64,000 bases of DNA from Variovorax sp. WS11 (lineage in GTDB: Bacteria > Pseudomonadota > Gammaproteobacteria > Burkholderiales > Burkholderiaceae_C), in assembly GCF_010499245.1 (NCBI RefSeq), contig NZ_JAAGOW010000001.1:2914001-2978000 (forward strand), read 5' to 3'. Each line of letters begins with the position of its first letter. The stretch's first letter is position 1. Shown piece by piece: positions 29,090 to 37,199 of this stretch. Below the pieces are notes generated by a model that ran no database searches, was not told the DNA's origin, and worked only from the letters and a program-made list of their open reading frames with translations. A program made the translations under genes and the position numbers.

Positions 29090-29965
29090 TCAGGCTATGG
29101 CCGGCGCCGGCAGCGGCGTGACCGGAAAGATGGCATTGATCTGCCCCGTGCCCGAACTGCCGAAGTACGGCGTGACGATCTCCACCGGCGCCGTGTAGCG
29201 GTCCCACCCCAGCAGGCCCAGCAGCATCGCGGTGTCGTGCATGTCGCCTTCGCCCCAGCACTTGTCGGCATACATCGGCAGCATGCCGACGAAGGTCTTC
29301 CATTCGCCGGCCTCCCAGAGCTGGACCACGCGGCGGTCGACCTGCTCGAGGAAGGGATCGTAGACCTTGTGCATGAACTCGGGGGCGCGGCCGTTGTCGG
29401 CGAAATGATGCGACAGCGAGCCGCTCGCGAACACCGCGACCGTGCCCTCGTAGCGCTCCTCGATGGCGCGGCGCACCGCCAGGCCGAAGCGGCCCGATTC
29501 GGTGAGGTCATGCCAGTCGCACCAGCCGCTGATGCTGATCACCTTGTAGTGCTGATCGGCGTTCATGTAGCGCATCGGCACCAGCGTGCCGTACTCCAGC
29601 TCCAGCGTGGTGTCGCTGTGGGCGCGGCTCTTCACGCCCATCTCGTTGGCCACGTCGGCGATCAGATGACCCAGCGCCGGGTTGCCTGGATAGGCAAAGG
29701 GCATGTTCTTGATGAAGTGCGGCAGTTCGTTGCTGGTGTAGGTACCCTCGAACTTCGGGCCGCAGTTGATGTGGTATTCGCTGTTGACCTGCCAGTGCAC
29801 GTCGAAGACCACGATGGTGTCGACGCCCAGCTCCCGGCAGCGCCGGTCGATTTCCTTGTGGCCGTTGATCGCCGCCTCGCGGCAGCCGAAGTTCGGGCCG
29901 GGGAACTCCGACAGGTACATCGAGGGAACGTGCGTGATCTTGGCGGCGAGTGCGAGCGTGCCCAT
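29090..29965 (-). CDS. hpaD: 3,4-Dihydroxyphenylacetate 2,3-dioxygenase
   Basis: A 291-residue extradiol dioxygenase of the LigB superfamily, opening the ring of homoprotocatechuate next to its hydroxyls using Fe(II). The beginning MGTLALAAKITHVPSMYLSE and segments CREAAINGHKEIDRRCRE and ASGSLSHHFADNGRAPE follow the E. coli HpaD pattern closely; the His residues in KITHVP and DVHWQ are candidate iron ligands. Start at 29965, two bases after the hpaE stop. The key ring-cleavage enzyme of the cluster. Confidence 0.95.
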   Translation of the reverse strand: MGTLALAAKITHVPSMYLSEFPGPNFGCREAAINGHKEIDRRCRELGVDTIVVFDVHWQVNSEYHINCGPKFEGTYTSNELPHFIKNMPFAYPGNPALGHLIADVANEMGVKSRAHSDTTLELEYGTLVPMRYMNADQHYKVISISGWCDWHDLTESGRFGLAVRRAIEERYEGTVAVFASGSLSHHFADNGRAPEFMHKVYDPFLEQVDRRVVQLWEAGEWKTFVGMLPMYADKCWGEGDMHDTAMLLGLLGWDRYTAPVEIVTPYFGSSGTGQINAIFPVTPLPAPAIA

Positions 29966-29967
29966 GA

Positions 29968-31425
29968 TCAGACTCCCCAATGCGGGATGTGATGCGAACC
30001 CAGCGACACCGCCACGTTCTTCGGCTCGCAGAAGACCTCGTAGCTCCAGGTGCCGCCCTCGCGGCCCGTGCCCGAGGCCTTGGTGCCGCCGAAGGGCTGG
30101 CGCAGGTCGCGCACGTTCTGGCTGTTGACGAAGCACATGCCGGCCTCGACGGCGGCCGCCACGCGGTGCGCACGGCCGATGTTCTCGGTCCAGACGTAGC
30201 TGGAGAGGCCGTACTGGATGTCGTTGGCCAGGCGGATGGCATCGGCCTCGTCCTTGAAGGGGATCAGGCAGGCGACGGGCCCGAAGATCTCGTCCTGCGC
30301 GATCTTCATGCGGTTGTCGACATCGGCGAAGACCGTGGGCGCGACGTAGTTGCCGCGCCGCACGCGCTCCGGCAGCGGCGGCACTTCGAGCCCGCCGCAC
30401 AGCAGGGTCGCGCCTTCCTTCGGCCCCAGCTCGATGTAGCTGCGCACCTTGGCCAGGTGGGCCTGCGAGATCATCGGCCCCACGATGGTCGCTTCATGAA
30501 GCGGGTCGCCGACCACGATGCGCTTGGCGCGCTCGGCGAACTTCGCCGCGAAGTCGGCGTAGATCGACTGCTGCACCAGGATGCGCGAGCCCGCGGTGCA
30601 GCGCTCGCCGTTGTTGCTGAAGATCATGAACACGGCCGCGTCGAGCGCACGGTCCAGGTCCGCGTCCTCGAAGATCACGAAGGGGCTCTTGCCGCCCAGC
30701 TCCATGCTGAACTTCTTCAGGCCCGCGCTCTTGACGATGCGGTTGCCGGTGGCGGTGGAGCCGGTGAAGGAGATCGCGCGCACGTCCGGGTGCGCGACCA
30801 GCGGCTCGCCGGCCTCCTTGCCGTAGCCATGCACCAGGTTCAGCACGCCCGGCGGAATGCCGGCCTCCAGCGCCAGCTCGCCCAGGCGCGCGGCGGTCAG
30901 CGGCGACAGCTCGCTCATCTTGAGCACCGCCGTGTTGCCGAAGGCCAGGCAGGGCGCGACCTTCCAGGTGGCGGTCATGAAGGGCACGTTCCACGGCGAG
31001 ATCAGCGCGCACACGCCGACCGGGTGGAACAGCGTGTAGTTGAGGTGCGTCTCCGTCGGGTAGGTGTGGCCGTCCACCCGCGTGCACATCTCGGCGAAGT
31101 AATAGAAGTTGTCGGCCGCGCGCGGCACCAGCTGCTTGCCGGTCTGGGCGATGACCTGGCCGCAGTCGTTGGTCTCGGTCTGAGCCAGCTCGGGCACGTG
31201 GGCCGCGATCAGGTCGCCGAGCTTGCGGATCAGCTTCGCGCGCTGGGGGGCGGGCAGGCCCGCCCATTTCGGGAAGGCCGCCTTGGCGGCGGCGACCGCG
31301 GCGTTGACTTCCGCCTCGCCGCCGGAGGCGACCTCGGCCAGCACTTCCTGCGTGGCGGGGTTGACGGTCTCGAAGTAGTCGGCGCCGGCGACCGGTTTGC
31401 CGTCGATGAGGTGATCGATCTTCAT
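29968..31425 (-). CDS. hpaE: 5-Carboxymethyl-2-hydroxymuconate semialdehyde dehydrogenase
   Basis: A 485-residue aldehyde dehydrogenase that oxidises the product of ring cleavage with NAD. The catalytic set is Asn145 (SPWNVPFM), Glu242 (MELGGKSP) and Cys276 (NNGERCTAGS). Family identity rests on gene context and size (E. coli HpaE 488 aa). It is followed closely by hpaD (2 bp) and preceded by a Bug gene (7 bp). Confidence 0.95.
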   Translation of the reverse strand: MKIDHLIDGKPVAGADYFETVNPATQEVLAEVASGGEAEVNAAVAAAKAAFPKWAGLPAPQRAKLIRKLGDLIAAHVPELAQTETNDCGQVIAQTGKQLVPRAADNFYYFAEMCTRVDGHTYPTETHLNYTLFHPVGVCALISPWNVPFMTATWKVAPCLAFGNTAVLKMSELSPLTAARLGELALEAGIPPGVLNLVHGYGKEAGEPLVAHPDVRAISFTGSTATGNRIVKSAGLKKFSMELGGKSPFVIFEDADLDRALDAAVFMIFSNNGERCTAGSRILVQQSIYADFAAKFAERAKRIVVGDPLHEATIVGPMISQAHLAKVRSYIELGPKEGATLLCGGLEVPPLPERVRRGNYVAPTVFADVDNRMKIAQDEIFGPVACLIPFKDEADAIRLANDIQYGLSSYVWTENIGRAHRVAAAVEAGMCFVNSQNVRDLRQPFGGTKASGTGREGGTWSYEVFCEPKNVAVSLGSHHIPHWGV

Positions 31426-31432
31426 GGGGCTT

Positions 31433-32410
31433 TCAATCCAGTTTGATGTCGCGCGCCTTGATGAGGGCGTGCCACTTCTTGCGTTCCGCTTCGGTGTAGC
31501 GGTTCATCTCGGCGGCGTCGGCGGGCGTGGGGTCCCAGCCGGCATCCTGCAGCTTCTGCCGCACGCCGGGGTCGTTCATGGTCTTCATCAGGTCCGCGCC
31601 GAGGCGGGCCTGCACGTCCTTGGGCGTGGCGGCCGGCGCCACCAGGCCTTGCCAGGCGTAGGCCTCGACGGCAGGGAAGCCGAGCTCCTTCGCGGTCACG
31701 ACGTTCGGCAGCTGCGGCATGCGTTCGCCGGACATCGCGATCAGCGGGATGGCCTTGCCGGCCTTGACGGCGCTGACGCCGCTGGGAAGGTCGAGCACCA
31801 TCAGCGGCACCTGGCCGCCCATCAGGTCCTGCAGGGCCGGCGCGCCGCCCTTGTAGGGCACGTGCAGCACCGACACGCCCGCCTCGCGCTGGAACAGCTC
31901 GAGCGCCAGGTGATGCGGGCTGCCGAGGCCGGGCGTGGCGACGCTGTACTTGCCGGGCGAGCGCTTGAGCTCGGCCAGCAGCGCCTTCGCGTCGGTGATG
32001 CCGGCATTGGGAGCGGCCGTGATGATGAGCGAGGAGCGGCCCATCATGCCGAGCAAGGCGAAGTCCTTCTCGGCGTCGTAGGGCAGCTTCTTGTAGAGCG
32101 CCGGGTTGTAGACCAGCACGCCGTTGTCGGCCGAGAAGACGGTGTAGCCGTCGCCCGGCGAGCGGGCCACGTGCTCTGAGGCGATGATGGCCGCCGCGCC
32201 GGGACGGTTGTCGATGACCACGGGCTGGCCCAGCTGCTGCGAGAGCTGCGCGCCGGCCGTGCGCGCAAGAAAGTCGGTGCCGCCGCCGGCCGGATACCCG
32301 ACCACCCAGCGCACCTGCTTGTTCGGGTAGGGCTGCGCGGGCGCATCGAAAGCGAAGAGCGAAGCGGCCAGCGCGAGCAGCGCCGCGGCGAAACGGGAAA
32401 TCCGGGTCAT
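31433..32410 (-). CDS. Bug/TctC-family solute-binding protein inside the hpa operon
   Basis: A 325-residue receptor: signal peptide ending DAPAQ, then NKQVRWVVGYPAGGGTDFLAR and VVIDNRPGAAAIIAS, typical of Bug proteins. It is set between hpaG2 (53 bp upstream) and hpaE (7 bp downstream), so it is clearly part of the aromatic-acid operon. This suggests, without proving, that it presents 4-hydroxyphenylacetate, homoprotocatechuate or a related acid to an importer. No TctAB genes are in the window. Confidence 0.9.
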   Translation of the reverse strand: MTRISRFAAALLALAASLFAFDAPAQPYPNKQVRWVVGYPAGGGTDFLARTAGAQLSQQLGQPVVIDNRPGAAAIIASEHVARSPGDGYTVFSADNGVLVYNPALYKKLPYDAEKDFALLGMMGRSSLIITAAPNAGITDAKALLAELKRSPGKYSVATPGLGSPHHLALELFQREAGVSVLHVPYKGGAPALQDLMGGQVPLMVLDLPSGVSAVKAGKAIPLIAMSGERMPQLPNVVTAKELGFPAVEAYAWQGLVAPAATPKDVQARLGADLMKTMNDPGVRQKLQDAGWDPTPADAAEMNRYTEAERKKWHALIKARDIKLD

Positions 32411-32463
32411 AGCTTGTCTCCTAGTTGTGTTGTGGCGGGCAGGCGCTGCGCGGTCACGCCTTC

Positions 32464-33216
32464 TCAGGCCGCAGCGATGGTGTTGGTCAGCGCGCCGATG
32501 CCTTCGATCTCCGTCACCACCACGTCGCCGGGGCGGCAGTCGACCACGCCGTCGGGCGTGCCGGTGAGGATCAGGTCGCCGGGCGCGAGCGTCATGAAGC
32601 CTGAGAAGTACTCGACGAGGAAAGGCACGTCGAAGATCATGTCCTTCGTGTTGCCCGACTGCGTGAGCTTCCCGTTGACGGTGGTCTGCAGCGCGAGCGC
32701 CATCGGGTCGGGCACGTCCTCCGCGTCCACCAGCCAGGGCCCGATGGGCGTGCAGGTGTCGCGGTTCTTCACCCGCAGGTTGGGGCGGTACCAGTTCTCG
32801 AGGTAGTCGCGGATCGCGTAGTCGTTGGCCACCGTGTAGCCGGCGATGAAGTCGTAGGCATCGCCCCGCCGCACGTTCCGCGCCGTTTTGCCGACCACGA
32901 CCACCAGCTCGCATTCGTAGTGCATGAAGGACACGCCGTCCGGGCGCCGCGTCTTCTGGCGATGGCCGATGAGCGTGCTCTGGCCTTTGACGAAAACCAG
33001 CGGCTCCTCGGGCGCCTTGAATTCCAGCTCCTTCGCGTGGTCGGCGTAGTTGAGGCCGAGCGCGAGGATGGTGCGCGGGCGCGGCGTGGGCGCCAGCGGC
33101 GGCAGCCAGAGGGCGTCGTCGAAGGCGATGCTGCGGCCGTCGGCCAGCAGCAGCCGGCCGTCGCGCTCGGTGGCCGCCTGCTCCACGCCTTCGAAGGCGA
33201 TGCGTGCGTGCTTCAT
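32464..33216 (-). CDS. hpaG2: HpaG C-terminal-type subunit (FAA hydrolase fold isomerase/decarboxylase)
   Basis: A 250-residue protein of the FAA hydrolase family. GLNYADHAKELEFKAPEEP and FMHYECELVVVVGKTARN carry the divalent-metal glutamates and aspartate of the fold, and LTGTPDGVVDCRPGD is the terminal loop. In E. coli, HpaG is a fusion of two such domains with isomerase and decarboxylase activity on the ring-cleavage product. Here the halves are separate genes, this being the C-terminal half-like protein. The start overlaps the hpaG1 stop (ATGA). Confidence 0.9.
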   Translation of the reverse strand: MKHARIAFEGVEQAATERDGRLLLADGRSIAFDDALWLPPLAPTPRPRTILALGLNYADHAKELEFKAPEEPLVFVKGQSTLIGHRQKTRRPDGVSFMHYECELVVVVGKTARNVRRGDAYDFIAGYTVANDYAIRDYLENWYRPNLRVKNRDTCTPIGPWLVDAEDVPDPMALALQTTVNGKLTQSGNTKDMIFDVPFLVEYFSGFMTLAPGDLILTGTPDGVVDCRPGDVVVTEIEGIGALTNTIAAA

Positions 33217-33836
33217 GCGGCTTCTCCCACCAGCGTGTTGGCCAGCGTCTCGAAGCCCGGCGCACTGATCTCGATGCGGTCGCCGGGCCGCGCCAGCGGG
33301 CGGCCGGCATCGCAACCCAGCATCAGCACGTCGCCGTGCGCCAGCGTCATGAACTCGCTCACGTCGGCCAGCAGCTGCGAGGCGTTGCGCACCAGTTGCG
33401 AGAAGTCGATCGACTGGCGCTGCGCGCCGTTGATGCGCAGCTCGAGTTTGAACTCCGCCGGGTCGGCCACCTCCTGCGCATCACGCATCGCGGGGCCGAT
33501 GCCGAGGAAGCCGTCCACGCACTTGAACTTGACCGGCGGGCGGAAGAAGCTCGCGTGCGGGATCGAGAGGTCGTTCATCGGCACGAAGCCTTCGACGTCG
33601 CCGTCGGCACCGATCACCATCGCGATGGTGGCGCCGACCTCGACTTCGGGCACGCGTGCGGGCACCACGATCGCGCTGCCGTGCGGGCTCCAGGTGTTGG
33701 CCGTCTTCACGTACAGCACCGGCGCCTTTGGCGGTGCCTTGTAGGGGGGCTGCGTCATCTGCGGCGCCAGCGCCTCGACTTCCGCGCGGAAGTTGAGCAG
33801 CACGCCGTAGACGGTGCCGGTGGGGAGGAAGCTCAT
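33213..33836 (-). CDS. hpaG1: HpaG N-terminal-type subunit (FAA hydrolase fold)
   Basis: A 207-residue FAA-hydrolase-fold protein that begins MSFLPTGTVYGVLLNFRAE and contains YVKTANTWSPHGSAIVVPAR, the block of the HpaG N-terminal half. It probably partners with the next gene to form the isomerase/decarboxylase. Its start overlaps the hpaR stop (ATGA), so the three first genes of the operon are coupled. Confidence 0.88.
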   Translation of the reverse strand: MSFLPTGTVYGVLLNFRAEVEALAPQMTQPPYKAPPKAPVLYVKTANTWSPHGSAIVVPARVPEVEVGATIAMVIGADGDVEGFVPMNDLSIPHASFFRPPVKFKCVDGFLGIGPAMRDAQEVADPAEFKLELRINGAQRQSIDFSQLVRNASQLLADVSEFMTLAHGDVLMLGCDAGRPLARPGDRIEISAPGFETLANTLVGEAA

Positions 33837-34264
33837 GGTTGTTCCAGTTCGATCACTTGGTCGAGCAGCACATAGAGCTGCGACAGCTTCTGCTTGCCCA
33901 GCGACTTCTCCATCCAGGCGTAGTGCGCCTCGATGCTTTGCGAGAGCTGCTGGACCATGCGCGTGCCCTTGGGCGTGGCCTCGACCACCGTGCGGCGCTG
34001 GTCGGCGGGATCGCGCGCGCGGCGGATCAGGCCGTCGCGCTCCATGCGCGCGAGCACGCCGGTCAGGCTGGGTCCGAGGATGAAGGCCTCGCGCGCGACG
34101 CGGCCGGTCTCGACCATGCCGTGCTCGCCCAGCACCCGCAGCACGCGCCATTGCTGGTCGCTCAACCCATGCTCGCGCAGGCTGGGCCGGGTGTGCGCCA
34201 TGACGGCTTCGCGCGCCTGCAGCAGCAGGCGGGGCAGGTTGCGGTGGACGAAGGGGGTGCTCAT
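33833..34264 (-). CDS. hpaR: Homoprotocatechuate operon repressor, MarR family
   Basis: A 143-residue MarR-type winged-helix protein: LSDQQWRVLRVLGEHGMVE is helix 2-3, REAFILGPSLTGVLARMERD the recognition helix, GLIRRARDPADQRRTVVEAT the wing. It matches HpaR/HpcR in size and context, being the first gene of the operon and preceding hpaG1. A 12-bp palindrome lies 15 bp upstream of its start codon. Repression relieved by 4-hydroxyphenylacetate-type acids is known for HpaR; here it is inferred from homology. Confidence 0.92.
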   Translation of the reverse strand: MSTPFVHRNLPRLLLQAREAVMAHTRPSLREHGLSDQQWRVLRVLGEHGMVETGRVAREAFILGPSLTGVLARMERDGLIRRARDPADQRRTVVEATPKGTRMVQQLSQSIEAHYAWMEKSLGKQKLSQLYVLLDQVIELEQP

Positions 34265-34279
34265 GAAGGCCTCGATTAT

Positions 34280-34291
34280 TTAACATGTTAA
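34280..34291. promoter_or_regulatory. Probable HpaR operator
   Basis: TTAACATGTTAA is a perfect 12-bp palindrome 15 bp upstream of the hpaR start codon, on an AT-rich island (ATTATTTAACATGTTAAGTT) within GC-rich DNA. The size and symmetry suit a MarR-family dimer, and its position allows repression of the whole hpa unit. Confidence 0.7.
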
Positions 34292-34370
34292 GTTTTTTGC
34301 AAGTCCTCTCCGAAGCTGCTTTTCCCGGGTTTTCCCGTAGCCCGGATGAGGGCCGGCGATGGCCCCTCCC

Positions 34371-34376
34371 TACACT
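34371..34376 (+). promoter_or_regulatory. Putative -10 hexamer for a leaderless radA transcript
   Basis: TACACT lies 6 nt before the radA ATG at 34383 and no ribosome-binding site precedes that ATG. Confidence 0.45.
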
Positions 34377-34382
34377 CGGGCG

Positions 34383-35771
34383 ATGGCCAAGGAAAAAACA
34401 CTCTTCGTCTGCTCCGAATGCGGCGGCACCAGCCCCAAGTGGCTGGGCCGCTGCCCCAGCTGCGGCGCCTGGAACACCCTGATCGAGCAGGTGGCGGCGG
34501 CGCCCGGCGGCGGCAACAACCGCTTCGGCGCACCCTACGCCTCGCTCGCCGGCTCGGCCGAGCTGGCGGTGCTGTCGGAGATCGAGGCCACCGACATCGA
34601 GCGCACGCCCACCGGGCTCGACGAGCTCGACCGCGTGCTGGGCGGCGGCATCGTCGATGGCGGGGTCACGCTGATCGGCGGAGACCCCGGCATCGGCAAG
34701 TCCACGCTCCTGCTGCAGGCAACCGATGCGCTGCAGCGCGCAGGGCGGAACGCGCTCTACATCACCGGCGAGGAAAGCGGTGCCCAGGTGGCGCTGCGCT
34801 CGCGGCGCCTCGGCCTCGAGTTGTCGCAGGTGCAGGTGCTGGCCGAGATCCAGCTGGAGAAGATCCTGGCCACGCTGGACGCCACGCGCCCGGCGATCGC
34901 GGTGATCGATTCGATCCAGACCGTGTATTCGGACCAACTGACCTCGGCCCCCGGCTCGGTGGCGCAGGTGCGCGAATGCGCGGCGCACCTCACGCGCTTC
35001 GCCAAGGCCAGCGGCACGGCGGTGGTGCTGGTGGGCCATGTGACCAAGGAGGGCGCGCTGGCCGGCCCGCGCGTGCTCGAGCACATGGTCGACACGGTGC
35101 TGTACTTCGAGGGCGACACCCATTCCAGCTTCCGCCTGGTGCGCGCCATCAAGAACCGCTTCGGCGCGGTCAACGAGATCGGCGTGTTTGCGATGACCGA
35201 GCGCGGCCTCAAGGGCGTGGCCAATCCCAGCGCGATCTTCCTCAGCCAGCATGCCGAGCCGGTGCCCGGCAGCGTGGTGCTGGTCACGCTGGAGGGCACG
35301 CGGCCGATGCTGGTCGAGATCCAGGCCCTGGTCGACAACGGCGGGCCCAGCCCGCGGCGCCTGTCGGTGGGCCTGGACCGCGACCGGCTCGCGATGCTGC
35401 TGGCGGTGCTGCACCGCCATGCGGGCGTGGCCTGCATGGACCAGGACGTGTTCGTCAACGCGGTGGGCGGCGTGCGCATCAGCGAACCGGCGGCCGACCT
35501 GGCGGTGATGCTGGCCATCACCTCCAGCCTGCGCGGCAAGCCGCTGCCCAAGGGCTTCATCGCCTTCGGCGAGGTGGGCTTGGCCGGCGAGGTGCGGCCG
35601 GCGCCGCGCGGCCAGGAGCGGCTGCGCGAAGCCGCCAAGCTGGGCTTCAGCGTGGCGGTGGTGCCCAAGGCCAACGCGCCGCGCAAGGGCGCGAAGGAGA
35701 TCGAGGGGCTGACCATCCATCCGGTGGAGCGCATCGAGGAGGCGATGAACGTGGTGCGCGGCCTCGAGTGA
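34383..35771 (+). CDS. radA: DNA repair protein RadA (Sms)
   Basis: A 462-residue RecA-like motor that drives branch migration in recombination. It has an N-terminal zinc finger (Cys10, 13, 24, 27), Walker A GGDPGIGKST, the RadA-specific KNRFG motif (in AIKNRFGAVNEIGVF) and a C-terminal Lon-protease-like domain containing GGVRISEPAADLAV. MAKEKTLF at 34383 is the usual RadA start; the ATG at 34359 would add 8 residues. It diverges from hpaR; the gap holds the hpaR operator. Confidence 0.97.
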   Translation: MAKEKTLFVCSECGGTSPKWLGRCPSCGAWNTLIEQVAAAPGGGNNRFGAPYASLAGSAELAVLSEIEATDIERTPTGLDELDRVLGGGIVDGGVTLIGGDPGIGKSTLLLQATDALQRAGRNALYITGEESGAQVALRSRRLGLELSQVQVLAEIQLEKILATLDATRPAIAVIDSIQTVYSDQLTSAPGSVAQVRECAAHLTRFAKASGTAVVLVGHVTKEGALAGPRVLEHMVDTVLYFEGDTHSSFRLVRAIKNRFGAVNEIGVFAMTERGLKGVANPSAIFLSQHAEPVPGSVVLVTLEGTRPMLVEIQALVDNGGPSPRRLSVGLDRDRLAMLLAVLHRHAGVACMDQDVFVNAVGGVRISEPAADLAVMLAITSSLRGKPLPKGFIAFGEVGLAGEVRPAPRGQERLREAAKLGFSVAVVPKANAPRKGAKEIEGLTIHPVERIEEAMNVVRGLE

Positions 35772-35829
35772 GCCGTCGGCCTCCCGGCCGATTCGCGAAC
35801 GGATGAAGTAGCCCCGCTTCGACGGAGGC

Positions 35830-35835
35830 GACAAT
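35830..35835 (+). promoter_or_regulatory. Putative -10 hexamer for a leaderless transcript of the gene at 35843
   Basis: GACAAT is 7 nt before the ATG at 35843 and no ribosome-binding site is visible, favouring 35843 over the ATG at 35834. Confidence 0.4.
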
Positions 35836-35842
35836 GCGGCCC

Positions 35843-36322
35843 ATGAATTTCGGCAAAGTCTTCGTGCCTCTCGCAGGCCTGCTGCTGCTCGGCCTGGCCT
35901 ACCGCGCCTACAGTTGGCCCGGCGTCGCCTTCGCGGGCGGTGCCATCGTCATGTTCCTGCTGATGCACTTCAACCGCACCATGCAGGTCCTGAAGCGCGC
36001 GGCCGACCGGCCCATCGGCACGGTGGCGAGCGCGGTGATGCTCAATGCCAAGTTGAAGCCCAAGGTGACCCTGCTGCACGTGATCGCGATGACGCGCGCG
36101 CTCGGCGAGCAGCGCACGCCGAAGGACGCGCAGCCCGAGATCTATCGCTGGACCGACAACGGCGGTTCGTGGGTCGATGCCACCTTCGTCAACGGCAAGC
36201 TGACGGAATGGACGCTGGTGCGGCCCCAGGCGCCCGACGAGGACGCAGTGCAAGCGGCCGATGCGCCGAGCGCCGATGCGGTGAAGCCCGGGGCCGCGGA
36301 TGCGCTGCGGCCGCCGATGTAG
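35843..36322 (+). CDS. Conserved small membrane protein of unknown function
   Basis: A 159-residue protein with two N-terminal membrane helices (VFVPLAGLLLLGLAYRAYSW and VAFAGGAIVMFLLMHF) and a soluble tail. The core NRTMQVLKRAADRPIGTVASA is distinctive and occurs in a family of Burkholderiales proteins sometimes mislabelled as glycerate kinase, to which it bears no resemblance. The C-terminal ~30 residues are Ala/Asp/Pro-rich. The start is the ATG at 35843 (MNFGKVFVPL); the ATG at 35834 would add MRP. It meets the next gene convergently. Confidence 0.65.
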   Translation: MNFGKVFVPLAGLLLLGLAYRAYSWPGVAFAGGAIVMFLLMHFNRTMQVLKRAADRPIGTVASAVMLNAKLKPKVTLLHVIAMTRALGEQRTPKDAQPEIYRWTDNGGSWVDATFVNGKLTEWTLVRPQAPDEDAVQAADAPSADAVKPGAADALRPPM

Positions 36323-36325
36323 CGG

Positions 36326-37189
36326 CTAGCCCGCCCGCTCGGCTTCGACTCGGTTGCGCAGGACACCGATCCCCGCGACCTCGACCTCGACCACATCGCC
36401 AACCTGCATGAAGAGTGGAGGGGTGCGGGCCATTCCGACGCCACCGGGTGTCCCGGTCACGATGACGTCGCCGGGTGCAAGCGGAAGAATCGTGGAGCAA
36501 TACGCGATCAGCTCGGGGATGTCGAAGATCAACAAGCTGGTGTCGGACTGCTGGACCACCGTCCCGTTCAGCCGGGTGGTGAGCGTCAGGGGGCGGCGGC
36601 TTGGGTCGAGCTCGTCGGCGGATGTCATCCACGGCCCGAACGCACCCGAGGCGGCGAAGTTCTTGCCGGGAGTCCATTGGGTCGTATGGAACTGCCAGTC
36701 TCGCATCGAGCCGTCGTTGTAGCAGCTATAGCCGGCGATATGCCGCCATGCATCGGCCGGCGAGATGCGGCGCCCTCCATGGCCGATGATGACGGCGACC
36801 TCACCCTCGAAGTCGAAACGGGTCGACTCGGGCGGCAGCAGCAGGGGCTGTTCGTGTCCGACCTGGGATTCGGGATACCGCAGGAACACGGTCGGATGCG
36901 CCGCCTTGCGGATCTTCGTTTCCTCCAAGTGATCGGCGTAGTTCACCCCGATGCAGAAGATCTTGCCGGGGTTCGGGATCACCGGTCGATGGACAAGCTG
37001 GTCCAGCGCAATCGAGGGGTCGGTTGTGGCGAGGCAACGCCGTGCCTCCTCCAGCCCACCATCGGCGGTCAGGAGGGCCCGGAGGTCGGCAAAACGCTGC
37101 CCCAGGCGTGCCCCGAGATCGACCACGGCGTCGTCGACAACCGCGCCAAACGTGGGTTGACCGTCGATGAAAAAAGATCCCAACTTCAT
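36326..37189 (-). CDS. Fumarylacetoacetate hydrolase-family protein
   Basis: A 287-residue FAA-hydrolase enzyme. CIGVNYADHLEETKIRKA, FDFEGEVAVIIGHGGRRISP and VTGTPGGVGMAR are the family's metal and loop motifs, with the Glu-Glu pair in FEGEVAV as ligand. It lies last in the five-gene unit 41227-36326 and is more like ureidoglycolate lyase/acylpyruvate hydrolase-type members than the hpaG proteins in length. The substrate is unknown. Context (two Bug proteins, enolase-superfamily and TauD-type enzymes) suggests breakdown of an unusual acid. Confidence 0.85.
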   Translation of the reverse strand: MKLGSFFIDGQPTFGAVVDDAVVDLGARLGQRFADLRALLTADGGLEEARRCLATTDPSIALDQLVHRPVIPNPGKIFCIGVNYADHLEETKIRKAAHPTVFLRYPESQVGHEQPLLLPPESTRFDFEGEVAVIIGHGGRRISPADAWRHIAGYSCYNDGSMRDWQFHTTQWTPGKNFAASGAFGPWMTSADELDPSRRPLTLTTRLNGTVVQQSDTSLLIFDIPELIAYCSTILPLAPGDVIVTGTPGGVGMARTPPLFMQVGDVVEVEVAGIGVLRNRVEAERAG

Positions 37190-37199
37190 TCAATTCCTC

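Noticed and set aside
33213-35834. Long minus-strand open frame upstream of hpaG1
   Set aside because: Only the last 207 residues from the ATG at 33836 form a real protein; the rest crosses hpaR and radA in the wrong frame.
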